Positions 27,489-38,729 of a stretch of DNA of 64,000 nt are shown in pieces. Numbering within the stretch: the stretch's first letter is position 1; each line of letters begins with the position of its first letter. A model generated the notes under the pieces. The model made no database searches, was not told the DNA's origin, and saw nothing but the letters and a program-made list of their open reading frames with translations. Source of the stretch: Circinella minor (Eukaryota; Mucoromycota; Mucoromycetes; Mucorales; Lichtheimiaceae); the NCBI GenBank assembly GCA_016758965.1, contig JAEPRB010000003.1, positions 186,001-250,000 of the forward strand, written 5' to 3'. The position numbers were made by a program, and so were the translations under genes.

Positions 27489-28370
27489 CTATGCTTCCAT
27501 CCGTTTCTCCTCTTCATCCTTCATTTCTTCCACGATCTGGCGTTGCATTGTCTCATAGAAGTGTTTGCGAGGACCAGAAAGAGTCGACGGATCAACGCTC
27601 ATGATTTCATGCGTTAACGTTATCTTCTTATAATATGCCCGCTTTTTTTCAATTGCAATATGCTCCCGGTCTATCTCTTGCTGAATGCGCATCATTTCCA
27701 GTGACTGCTTATCCGTAGAATCCTCGTCTTCAAAAGATCGCTTTCTCTTTGCAGACTTGGCTTGATGTTTGCCGATAGGTCTCGATTGAGTTTCCCCCAT
27801 CACTTCCACTTGATCGCGTTCCTTGGCGAACAGGGGTTTCCACCTTTCCTCCACCTTAAGTAGATCCCAAGCATGTCTCAACCCGAAAGTTTTACCACTA
27901 TTGGCAGGACGAAAGTCAGCATACCTATCACAGGTTTGCTTATACTATTGCTTCATTATTAGTTATTGCTCTATTTATTTATCCTGTCTTTAGGTTTAGA
28001 TATATATTATGAAAATTTGGCTCACCCAGTCGTCTTCATTCTCACCCCTTTTTCTGGCCGCATACACTTTTGCATAACTAGCAGAGAAAAATTGACACTT
28101 GGCTGAGATGGAACTGAATCGTGATTCCAATGATGAGGAATCACGATTCAAAGGGTTTTCACAATTCTCGATAAACCCTTCCATAACCGAAGACCACAAG
28201 CCTTCTTCAATCAACCTGGTACCTATTGTTGGGTTATTTTTAACGTCCAGGTACGCTTTTACCAAAGCAATGTCTTCGACTATGGTGAAATTGGAACCTT
28301 TTTTCTTGCGTTGATTGTTGTCGATGGTGGGAGTTGTAGATTCAGTATTGGTAATTGTAATGTTGCTCAT
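27489..28370 (-). CDS. Myb/SANT-like DNA-binding protein of a Harbinger element, intact
   Basis: In Harbinger elements this second protein binds transposon ends and assists the transposase. Exon 1 (28026-28370, 115 codons) starts MSNITITNTESTTP. Its trihelix/SANT-type domain contains FTIVEDIALVKAYLDVKNNP and EEGLWSSVMEGFIENC, and it ends GENEDDW. A phase-0 intron leads to exon 2 (27489-27944), which begins YKQTCDRYADFRPANSGKTF and continues GLRHAWDLLKVEERW. A basic stretch and a long charged coiled coil then end EEEKRMEA. The total is 266 aa with no break. Upstream ATG 28412 would add 14 hydrophobic residues and is less likely. Its survival beside a dead transposase is notable. Confidence 0.72.
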
Positions 28371-28779
28371 TTTAAGTTTAATTAAAAATGGAAGTGAAAG
28401 AAAAATTTGCAAGCAATGTTTTTGAAGTCAACCAGTTGTTAATCAGAAACTTTTAACGTTAACGACAATGTAACAGCTACCGCTGCAGAAGTTGAGTGCT
28501 AAACAAGCTGTCAAATTTTAGATAACAGCGACTGTAACAACCACCGCTGCGGTTGTAGGTCTATGGAAGACTAAATAACTTTTGTCTATAGATATGTAAT
28601 CGCTTCTTTGCAGTACAAAGGGATAAGAAAACACAATTATGGATTTAAGAGCTTTTAAACCATAATTAGAAACAATCCTTTAATGGGAAAAAAAAGTTTA
28701 GTTTGAGTAGTTGGATTGTGTTTTACTATAGGTATCAAATATTGATCTGGTGTAAGGGATGGTGGAATAGTTATTATAT
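28371..28779. other. Region right of the Myb-like gene
   Basis: Holds two imperfect copies of a TGTAACARCYACCGCTGCRG motif (about 28470-28490 and 28532-28552). The second copy is part of an imperfect palindrome. These could be subterminal binding repeats of the Harbinger element. No gene is seen. Confidence 0.4.
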
Positions 28780-29574
28780 TTATATGGTGGGAAAGGACAC
28801 AAGTGTCGCGGCTTTTTGCAGAGCTTCTTCGGGTGCTGGTTTCTCATCATGATTATACGTCGTATGTGTCAGCTGGATGATTTCGTCTGTCAATTTCTCG
28901 GAGTACCTGGACCTATGTACATGAAGATAACTTGATAGTACAGTTGTTGAAGACTAATTTCATGAGTATCGTCGATTTTATGCTTTTACAACAAGTAAAG
29001 TTATTAATATAGTAATGGGTAGGTGTACAATACCAATATTCTTATATTATTTGAACTTGAAAATAAACATATATATTTTTTCTACTCGTTAACTACGTAT
29101 GCATCAACTTTACGTACGTATGTACGATGTCTCTCTTTTGATTATGGATATCCCTGCTTAAAATTGTTGGCATTTACTATACATAATCCTTTTTTCTAAC
29201 CTACGTATACATATATTACAGTGATATGCTACTATGTACATTTTTATATATTTGCTCACATTTCATTAAAAGAGAGAGAGAAGAAGAATTGTATATATAA
29301 TTATATTTTATATTTACTAAGAAGATGTGATATAAATAAAAAAGTAACAAGGTACGTAAAGGTATTTTTACCTGTCAGTTGTTGAAAAGAAACAAATCTC
29401 ATTAAAATATGCAAACGTTTACGCCACATCTGCAAGTGAAAGAAATGAAGGACCAAACGATCTGTCTAAAAAAATATTAACTTGTTTCGTTCGTTTATAA
29501 TATGTAGGGGTGTAACTATTTTATGATAAATACCTGTGCATTTCCCCCCCCCCCATCTTTTTACCGCGGTTCAT
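28780..29574 (-). pseudogene. Gene fragments of unknown family, frame not closed
   Basis: Two minus-strand exon-like segments stand out. The 28780-28912 segment encodes RYSEKLTDEIIQLTHTTYNH and ends ATLVSFPTI before TAA. The 29372-29465 segment encodes TDRLVLHFFHLQMWRKRLHI. A third segment with an ATG (29534-29574) contains an 11-base G run. Splice signals flank each, but the phases do not add up: exon 29372-29465 ends in phase 1 while the last exon needs phase 2. Either a small exon was missed, the G run is miscounted, or the gene is dead. Confidence 0.3.
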
Positions 29575-29671
29575 GATTGATCTGCATATTATTATTTTTT
29601 AGCATGTTTTCTTTTTTTGTTTATATATTTTATTTTTTTCTGATATTAATTTTATTTTTTTTTGAAACAAA

Positions 29672-30502
29672 ATGTATTATCAACCTTGCTCTTCTTTAGT
29701 ACTTATTATCGTTTTCTCTTTTCTTTTTTGTTTTTTACCTACTACACTATTTTCATCACCTATCACTACTCATGGTGGATCGCATCATTGTGATCAGAGA
29801 TACAATGAAACTATTGGTAATTACGAACTACACAATAATATCTTGGATTCAGCAAACGGATTTGGTACTCAATGTATAGAAGGGAACGAAAAAAATGGTG
29901 ATAACGTCATTGCATGGGAAGCAAAATGGTCTTGGGATGAACCAAATAATTTCAAAGCTTTTCCTCATATTGAACCCATCATCGATCAACACTACTCTTT
30001 GAAAGATATCCAACATATTTCATTTACCTGGAGCTGGTCATATGAAACAATTACTATGAATGGTGGTGACAACAATAACAAGAATTTACAACAACCAAAA
30101 GAATATTTTGAAGCCAATGTAGCCCTTGAATTATTGACGTATTCTTTGAAAACAGGTGCAGTGGATTACCAAATTCGTATATGGCTTGGTATGTTTGGTG
30201 ACAATATTGACACTTTAGGTGAAGAAGTTGTCGATAAAACTTTTAATTATGATGGTGTTCAATGGAAGCTCTATAAAGGTAAAAATACCAAATTGGCAAT
30301 TTATACGATGGTTCCCAAGGAGAGAAAAAATATTGTTTCCATTTTTCATGGTGACGCTCTTCCTTATTTCAATTATTTGGTGGAAAATGATTATATTCCA
30401 TCAGATGATCCACAAGGTCTTTTCAAACTTCGTGCTGGTAGTCAAGTTTACGCTGGAAGAAATATACGTTTTATTACTCATTTTTTTTCTGTTAAAATAT
30501 AA
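29672..30502 (+). CDS. Secreted GH12-fold protein, both catalytic Glu replaced (pseudoenzyme candidate)
   Basis: GH12 enzymes are secreted retaining endoglucanases or xyloglucanases. This intronless 276-aa protein has a signal peptide (hydrophobic residues 8-28) and the family fold. It shows C40 and C68 (the usual N-terminal disulphide pair), YELHNNILDSANGFGTQC, WEAKWSWDE, ISFTWSWSYET, VQWKLYKGKN and FHGDALPYFNYLVEND. The nucleophile motif, normally YELMIWLG, reads DYQIRIWLG, so the Glu is Gln167 (CAA, 30170-30172). The acid/base motif, normally GTEPF, reads GSQVY, so the Glu is Gln258 (CAA, 30443-30445). Neighbouring active-site residues also differ (Met to Arg169, Phe to Tyr260). The frame is intact and codon use matches its neighbours. 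It is probably a non-hydrolytic secreted glucan-binding or decoy-like protein. Confidence 0.88.
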   Translation: MYYQPCSSLVLIIVFSFLFCFLPTTLFSSPITTHGGSHHCDQRYNETIGNYELHNNILDSANGFGTQCIEGNEKNGDNVIAWEAKWSWDEPNNFKAFPHIEPIIDQHYSLKDIQHISFTWSWSYETITMNGGDNNNKNLQQPKEYFEANVALELLTYSLKTGAVDYQIRIWLGMFGDNIDTLGEEVVDKTFNYDGVQWKLYKGKNTKLAIYTMVPKERKNIVSIFHGDALPYFNYLVENDYIPSDDPQGLFKLRAGSQVYAGRNIRFITHFFSVKI

Positions 30503-31614
30503 CAGATAATATTTACTTTCTCTTCTTCTTTTTCGTCTTTCTTTCTCGTGAATCTAACTTTCTTTTCAATGTTAGTATTGTACTTGCTACTGTGTAATAA
30601 TAATAACAAAGATATAAAAAAAAAGCCTATTGTTTATGGTCTGAATTGTCATTTTGATATATAATTTGTTGTAACTCAGTGACCATTTCACATACCAACA
30701 AAAAATGTACATTTCTGATATAAGACAAGAATAGCCTATTGTATGTTCGAACTATTATTTTTTAATTTATTATCGAGGTTGCCAAACCGTTTAGAATCGG
30801 TCAGAAAATCGAATTGATGTGTAATAATATAATAAAATACGTACATATATCATCTACTAGTAATAAATAATTGCTGTTATAGATTGGGCAACATAATAAA
30901 ATGACCCATAATACAATGATAAGAATAATAATATGATAAGAAACGATCATTGATATGTATAAACAGTATATATAACGTTAATATTAATAAAGTCATGAGT
31001 GATAATAAAAGAAAAAGCTTCGCCCAATTGGCTTAAAGAACAGAATCGATGATGAGGATGAGAGACGAAAGAGGTATGATTAAAGATAAAAGAAAAATAA
31101 AATTAGAAAAATAAAATATCTTACAGGAATACAAGATATGTTTGTAAAGATCGATCAGCAGATTAACAAAGCCATAACGTGGGAGTGTATATGTGTGTGA
31201 ACAAGTTTTTAATGTCTTTATTTTTATGTAAACTATTAGTTTGATCCGACCGAACAAAGAAACACAAAGAAGGAATTAAAGAAATTCGCATTATCAAAGG
31301 ATATTGATTTGCATTACTATTTTTATGAAAAATAAACAAAAAAAAATGTTTGTTGGGGGGGGGGAGGAAAAGAATAGAGAAAGAAGAAGGGAGTTATTGT
31401 TAAAGTAAATGTATAAACGTGTGTATATGTGTGCTTTTTTTTGGGGGGGGGAGAGGAGAAGAGGAAAGGGAGAAAGGAAGAATGATAATAATAATAATAA
31501 TTATAATATGCCCCGTTTTTAAAGAGTAGTACAGATTTTTTAACACATTAAAAAAAAGTTCTGTGACGCAAAAAATACTAACACTTCCCGGTCCCCCATT
31601 CTTCCTTTTCTTTA
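30503..31614. other. Spacer between the GH12-like gene and the 31615 gene
   Basis: AT-rich, with a GGGG-rich A/G stretch near 31355-31475. The 3' region of the GH12-like gene lies at the left and the promoter of the next gene at the right. No supported gene; open frames here are low-complexity. Confidence 0.5.
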
Positions 31615-34221
31615 ATGTCTTCACTCGTTGAAACATCGAGTAAAGAAGAATCTACTCCTGTATCGAGTCTTCATCAAACCATTGCTGGTATTTATTATTT
31701 TAACTGTGAAAAGTAAAAAAGTAGAAAATAAAAATAATAACAAACCTTTTCTGACTTTTCTTTTTTCTTTATTCTCTTTCTTTCCCGGTTCATAAAAAAA
31801 GGGCATACAACTTTTAATACTCATTCATTATCCAAAAGGACATGGAACGGTTACGGCTTAGTGACATATACACATCGTAAAGGAGAATCAACATCCAATA
31901 GCAATAATAATAGCAATAATAATAATAATAATAATAATAACAGCAGGGACAAAGACAACGTTTTTGTACCTACTACTGCTCATCGGAACCAAGATACCAT
32001 TACACCCAATCGAGAAGAATTACAACAAGAGCGCATCTCCATGTTAACTGCCAGTGAAGAAGCTCTTGAAGATAAAGATACCATTGTAAACTATGATAGT
32101 TTGATTACGCTTATGAAAGCACATAAACTGTCAGACGACGAACAACAACAAATACCACTACACCGTTTACCACCCACATCTGATTCTTCAGCCAATAATA
32201 ATAGTATTACTAATACAAGCACATTAACAGCAACAACAACGTCACCATCTTCTTCCTCGTCTTCCTCCTCATCTTCTTCCTCCTCATTTGACTTTAACTT
32301 TGATAATAAGTCAGGATATGCAATAGAAGGAATGCTGCAGATACCCCTCGACAATAGTGCAGCTACTACAACTTTAGCAACAGCAACAGCAACAGCAGAA
32401 GTAGGCGAGTCAACTACTACGACAACTATACCAACAAATGAAAACAAATTATCTGCTATTCCATTAACTGACTTTCATTTTTCTTTTGCTTCTTCTTCTT
32501 CTTCATCATCATCATCATCATCCACACCATCCACATCGCGTGCCAGATCCTCCTATTCTCGACGACATAACAAAAGGAGTGGATTAAGGCGTGCTTCGGA
32601 CAATCAACCCCATCCATTATCACAAGCAACTTATCCTGATATATCATTATCATCATCAAGAGGAGGTGACGATGAAGATGAAGATGACGATGATGATTAT
32701 GAAAGTGATATTGATATTATTGAAGCACAAATACTTCGTACAAGTAGTCCATCAAAACAAACACATTTGTTGAATCGGAAGATTTTACCGCTACCAAAAC
32801 CTAGATGGATAAGAAAAGCGGGTATAACACAGGAATCATCATCAACACCGAAACCGTTATCACAAGAGCAACAACAAATATCGACAACAAATAATGTCTC
32901 TGTATCATCATCCACGGTAAAATATCCTGAACATTCGACTACATCCACATTAGCTTCATACATATGGCCATTTTCATCCCCTATTCTTGAATCACCATCA
33001 TCACAACAACACTATCAAAATTATCCTTCATTTGGAGATAATAATAATTCGAATTTCGGTTCGACGGATTACAAAGATATTATATTCGAACATGAAATAC
33101 ATAATGTTGGAGATCCTGTGGATGCAAGTTATAGAGACAATACGAAAAAAATTAAACGATGTGGTGAAGGAATTGATTCACCAGAAGAACGTAAAGGGAG
33201 TTTAAGGCGAAAAGATAGACGATGGAAAAACAATGAAGATCGTAGTAGTATGGGAAAATCAGCGTCTTTATCACCAGCCCCGGTATCAGCAAGAGCAACA
33301 GCAGAAGAGACATCGTCATTATCGTCGTCGTTATGTGAAACGCAATTCCCAGCAACTTCTTTTGATTTTACAATCGATTCCCAAACGAGGGGAATGTTAA
33401 AACAGTTACCTAAACTAGATGATTTACCTCGATCCGCTTCTGGTTCAACAATAGGATTATCCAATGTTTTACGCCGTACATTATCACAAAAAGTGAGTCG
33501 AATGGAATCATTAGCGTACCATGCTAGACTTGCGAAGCCTCCTCCTTCTTCACCACAACAATTACAACCTACAACGACTCATAAAAGCACTATTTCCTCT
33601 ATCGCTGCATCAACAGTAACACCAACAAGTCGACAGTCGAATACAGAGAAGAAAAAATCTAAGGAAAATAGTAAAGCCCAACATCATGATAAACAATCAT
33701 CCAAATCCAAATCTTCTTCAACAACGTCATCTTCATCCAAACGAGGGAATAAAAAATCTCAAAGGAAGAAAAAATCAACAGTGACAACAACAACAACAGT
33801 AAACGATGACGATCTTATTTTTGGAACAAACAAGATATATAATAATATTAGCAATAACACGTCTGATGTTGCTGTTGTAAAAAGTACAGACCCAGATGAG
33901 TGGATATGTGTATTTTGTCAATATGAAATATTCTGTAATGGATTAGAAGCAGCTCGACGTAAAGGAGGATATTATCGACGAAAACGAGAACGACGACGTC
34001 GATTAAGGGAAATGGAAGCACGACGTGCAGGAGAATGTATCTCGGGACCAGCAAGTGATATGGAAGATGGAATAGATGATTCATCTACTCAACAACAACA
34101 ATTTATTACACCTCCGGTCCCACCTAGTATAGTGGGGCCTGGAGGCGGCGGAGGAGGGATGGGTCCACCTCCAGGATTAGTGGACCATAGGCGTAGAGGA
34201 CGTGAAAGTCGAGCAGCATGA
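31615..34221 (+). CDS. Large low-complexity protein with C-terminal CxxC motif
   Basis: A short first exon starts MSSLVETSSKEESTP and ends HQTIAG at a GTATTT donor. The second exon enters at AAAAAAAG and reads GHTTFNTHSLSKRTWNGYGL before the long open frame; the phase-1 junction keeps the frame. The body is rich in Ser, Thr, Asn, Gln and Asp, with several homopolymer runs. Near residue 735 comes DEWICVFCQYEIFCNG, a Cys pair (CVFC) plus a third Cys followed by a strongly basic stretch (YRRKRERRRRLREMEARR). The tail is Gly/Pro-rich. Similar 'CxxCEYxLF' plus basic modules occur in other fungal hypothetical proteins (from memory). It may be nuclear and nucleic-acid binding; function unknown. Confidence 0.75.
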
Positions 34222-34611
34222 TGTAAATTTCTTATCATACATACACGCACACATGTCCATAATGCCGATTTATTTTATGTATCTCCCCCCCCCCTTTAAT
34301 AATAATAATATTGTAACATATTTTTATACCGTAAAAAAAAAAGAGAAATATTTAGGTAATATATGCCCACAAGAAGCATTTTTATTTTTCAGCTGCTCTT
34401 TTTGTTGTTGTACTCCGCTTTTGTTGTGTTTATGTTTATTTTCTTCTCTTTCTCGAGTAACACAAAGGTGTCTGTGTTCAGTCATTTCACATTTCTTATA
34501 TAACTACTGCACCATTTATCATTCAAAAAGAAAGAAAAGCAACTTCTCCTTTTTTCTTTCTTTCTTTCCTTTTTATTTCAACTTTCATTTTTTCTTCTTT
34601 ACATTGTAAAA
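34222..34611 (+). promoter_or_regulatory. Promoter and CT-rich leader of the cell-wall protein gene
   Basis: A TATATAA-type box near 34497-34503 lies about 110 bases before the start. It is followed by a long CTTT-repeat leader (34540-34600). This arrangement suits a strongly expressed gene. Confidence 0.5.
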
Positions 34612-35392
34612 ATGGTTCGTCTTTTATCTTTACCAACCCTTGGTGCTTTTCTTTATGCTGCTACTAGCACTGTCTCTGCATTAACTGCTTCAGCTGATGG
34701 GCAATTCAATATTCAATCACCTAATAGCTTTGGTGTTTTTGTTGCTGGTCAAATTTTACCAGTGACTTATCAATTGGATGATAGTACTTCTTGTAAGTTA
34801 TTTAACAATATAAAAATATAACTTTTTATGCTTTTTTAATAATAATGTTTTCATCGTTGGACTAATGATGATAATCACATTTAATAACATACAGCTGGTT
34901 TTGGTTTAAATGTTTATATCGCATCTACGGGTGCCAATGCCACTACTACTGCAATTGCTGCTCCTGCCGATGTTAGCAAGGATGCTGCGTCTAAGATGCC
35001 TGATAATGGCTCAACTACTATCTATCAACATACTGTTAATTATGCTCTTCCTGCCACCACTGTCGCTGGTGATTATCAGGTAAAAAAAAAACATCACAGA
35101 AAATAATAAGTAATAAAAAAAAGCACGTTTTCTTTTATTAACCATAAAGTTATTATTTGCTATGTAGGTCATTTTTGAATCTACCAATACCAAAGTAAAC
35201 ACTACATTACCTATCACTATCCGTGCTGCTGTTGCTTCTTCTTCATCTGTTGCTTCCTCCAGTGCAACTGGATCAAATTCTGCTTCTCCTAGTGGTAATG
35301 GAAAGAATGATGAGAGTGCCGCATCCGTAGTTTCTATTGGTTTCCTTGGTGCTGTAATTGCATCTGTTGCTGTTGTTGCTGCTGCCTTTTAA
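34612..35392 (+). CDS. GPI-type cell-wall protein with Kre9/Knh1-like domain
   Basis: A likely secreted, GPI-anchored wall or membrane protein. It has three exons (34612-34792, 34895-35079, 35168-35392) with standard donors and acceptors. The start MVRLLSLPTLGAFLYAATST is a signal peptide. The domain FNIQSPNSFGVFVAGQILPV to TTLPITIRA fits the Ser/Thr-rich GPI-anchored (Kre9/KNH, PF10342) fold, here for beta-glucan-linked wall assembly. A Ser-rich stalk and a C-terminal hydrophobic segment (VSIGFLGAVIASVAVVAAAF) form the GPI signal. The total is about 196 aa. No catalytic motif. Confidence 0.83.
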
Positions 35393-36331
35393 TAATAACT
35401 CAAAATAATATTATTCCCAATCTTGGAAATACAAGAAGTATTTTTAGTCCATGAGTTTTATTACTTCTTTTGTACTTGTTACAAACCCTTTTTTTTTCTT
35501 TTTATCCAATATCAAAACGCACAAACACAGTAACTCCTCTTCCTTCTCTCTCTCCCTCTCTAATAACCTAATTTATTCTGTTCATAATATTCAATATATA
35601 TAATATTCGCCCTTTTTTAGAAAAAATATATATTTAATCCTCCTCTCTGTTGTAACACTAAATAATAATGAATGGAATTAGAAATATTTCGCGTGTAAAA
35701 ATGTGTTGTTGTGTTTTAATTACTTGATATTATTTCATTTCTTTTTATTTAATACGTAGTAATTCTTTATTTTTATAATCGCTTAGATCATAATTATTGA
35801 ACATAATATATATATATATATGTGACCCGGGTTATTACTGTATATAATATAAATATATAATATATAATCTCATATATTTTTCTTAATTAAAGATAAAAGA
35901 TGGGCACTGAATAATAAAGTGGTAAAGTGGTAGAGTGTACCACATATTCCATATAAAATTAAATGTTGTACATATAAAAATGTTTATTTGAAATTCCAAG
36001 ATATCGGGTCACAAAAAAAATAAAGTGTACGACAATAATGAAAAAATCCTTATTTTTTTGTTCCGGTGTTTTTTTTGGCACTTTATGCTTTATGATTAAA
36101 AATACCTTAACAGGTTAAACCCATTTCACTTGATAGGTTAATTTGTTACCCAATCATATTATTATTATTAAGTATATATACAGCATGATTATGAATATCA
36201 TGCTGCTTATGTAAAAAAAAAAAAAAAAAGGTTGCAATAAATGATAATTACAGCAGCAATAAGATAAAAAAAAAAATATGGATAGATTAAATGAACAAGA
36301 GAAAGAGAAAGAAGGATTTCGGAATTAAACT
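35393..36331. other. Convergent 3' spacer
   Basis: AT-rich DNA between two convergent genes, with A- and T-runs and a (TA)n tract near 35805-35822. An imperfect inverted pair around 36183-36207 (CAGCATGATTATGAATATCATGCTG) could form a short hairpin. No gene. Confidence 0.45.
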
Positions 36332-38729
36332 TTATTTTGCTTCAGATTCTGAAAATGAAGTAGCGGCAGTGACAGCGGCTGAAGATGGAGAGGATGTTGA
36401 TTCGGGAGTATTGCGACCAAAGCTGAAATACTATTATTATAAAAAAAACCACACATATTTATACATAATAAATATTAATATATATATATATCTTTTTGTT
36501 TCGTTTTGTTTTGATTTTCTATTTTCAGTGCATTTTCTTTATAAATAATGAAAACAAAAAATATACCTTTTCACGGAAAAGATAATGACCAGGTCGTTTT
36601 GGATCTTCTACTGCTCCTTCTGGTACAGTTTCTTGAGTCTTTTTAGGAATTGTTGTTGTCTGTTGTTCAGTGGGTATACAGGATGATTCTGTATCTTGTG
36701 CTGTGATAACTTGAGATGGATCCCATTCACGTATTTTTTCCATTGTAATCAATCGTCGTGACCATTGACCAAAGTTTTGTTCACTATTAGAAATTAATGT
36801 CATGCTTGGATGTTTTGGAAGATCGGCACTTGAGTATCTATATATACATATATATAGGTCAATTATCAACATTTGTTATCCATAACATCAGTATATATAT
36901 ATAAACTTACTCTTCAACTACGGTAGGTAACCAATATACCAATCGACCACCTACTCGTAAATGTTCAGCTGAAAAATTCAATAAATCAGCCAACACTTCA
37001 GACATTTCATAAGGTTTTGTAGGAGGATAATAATCTTCTCGACTATATATATATTGATATGTGTACATGTGAGCTTATATAAATTCTTTCTTATATCTTT
37101 ATCCTCTTTTCAACTTCTATTCTTACACATGCATAGGTTCTCCTTCATACGTTCTCATCTGTAATGTCTTTTTCGAATCTTCTTTTCTTCCTAATCGCTT
37201 TGCACCAGCCCGAACACCATAGGGCGCTATGATAATAATAATAGACCAATTAAAAATACATCATTATTAGTATACAATATATAGACAAAAAGAACCAAAA
37301 TAGAAATAAATTTGAAATATAAAATCAACTTACGGTCAGTTACAATAGCATCTAACCAGGCCTTAGCACGCCATGGGTGATGACAAACATCAAATACCAA
37401 AGAATCCAACACTCTTCCTTGTAAATTATATTGTTCGATATTGGATTGTACACTGCTACCAGCAACCCCTCCGGCACTACCAGTTTTTCCTCGAATTTGT
37501 CGACCGTCAATATCAGATCCCAAAGTAAATGCGCCAAAATGAGCACAAGTAAATAAGAAACTGCCTGTACCAACAAACGGATCATAAATCAATTTCCCAG
37601 GTGCTGCTTGTGCTTGATTACCCATAATTAATGAAAGTTCTGCATCCATTGATGTTGTACCCAAATATTTTCTTTTTTTCAAATTATATTTTTGTACAGT
37701 ATCTCGACTACCCTTGGCCACCTGAAAGAATATATAAGATATTTAACGGTTTGTTTAATAAAGAAACCCCTTCATTGTTCGCAAAGCTTTGAATATATAT
37801 ATATACTCTTTTTTATTTTTTACCATAACGCCCATATAAATCCATTTTCTTGTAGGTTCAACACCAATAACTGGTGGTCCTCCACCATAATCTTCCATAA
37901 CACAAAATCGATAATCTGGATTTTTCATTGAAATGGGCCCATTAAAACCAAGATATGAGAATGAATTGATAACATCGCGTTGTTGTTGAACAGTGACAGT
38001 TGATCCAAAAGCAGACACTGTAAATTTAAATGATACATCGTCGTATTTTCCATTCTATTTTCCAGCAACCGAATCAGATGTTAGCATTTTCATATATCTT
38101 TTTTTTTAATGAGATACATATTCTCTCCATTCAATAATTTTTTGAATTACCCAAAGTTCAGGTTGATCCTTGACTTGTGTATGGATTTCTTCATATGTAT
38201 TCCCCTCTGCCCAAAGTGCATAAATGTTTCTATGTATAACCCATTGTTAAAAATTGAACTTTCTCGATCTGGACTTCTCTCATCAAATTCACATATTCAT
38301 ATATATATATCCGCTATTACGACATTGTTTTCAATTTCTACATACTTGATCAATATGGAACGTCGAATCAGTTTTCGTGCATCTTCATCAGAATCTAATG
38401 TGATTTTGAAATATGGATTCTAAATAATAATAATAAAAAAAGCATGTGTATATATGAGCTTCATTAGACACCCAGTTACTTTATATATTTCTCTTCCTAT
38501 AATCCATATAAATTTCTAATTACATCAAGTCTATATTTGTCTTGGTCGCATTCTAAATTGATTCTTTCGAGTTTTGCCAAAGAGAGTAACTCAGGTAATC
38601 GAAATTCTTCGTGAGACTAAACAAAAAAGAAATATTATATAAATAAATTAAATGACAGTCTTAAATTTATATTAAATATATCTGTAAAATTAAACGGACC
38701 TGAGCAAATTGAATCAAGTAGGTTGGCAT
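36332..38729 (-). CDS. TRM11: tRNA guanosine-N2 methyltransferase catalytic subunit TRM11
   Basis: TRM11, with TRM112, makes m2G10 in tRNA. It starts MPTYLIQFAQ, followed by HEEFRLPELLSLAKLERINL (the family's N-terminal opening). It continues SILIK, IYALWAEGNTYEEIHTQVK, then KYNLKKRKYLGTTSMDAELS and LIYDPFVGTGSFLFTCAHFG (SAM motif I), TLGSDIDGRQIRG, and DAIVTDPPYGVRAG. The catalytic DPPYG is split by an intron (C from one exon, CGCCCTATGG from the next). The tail FGRNTPESTSSPSS to SESEAK is variable. About eight exons are read, several only approximately. All motifs needed for activity are present. Confidence 0.92.

Larger units (their letters stand above)
26700..28370. mobile_element. PIF/Harbinger DNA transposon, core region
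   Basis: Two convergent coding regions, a DDE transposase relic (+) and a Myb/SANT-like partner (-), lie 150 bases apart. This two-gene arrangement is known for PIF/Harbinger elements. Element ends and the expected 3-bp target duplication were not found, so the stated limits only cover the coding core. Confidence 0.6.

Noticed and set aside
31861..34221. Taking the large frame as a single exon starting at the GTG at 31861
   Set aside because: A short ATG exon at 31615 with a good donor joins in phase and gives a normal start.
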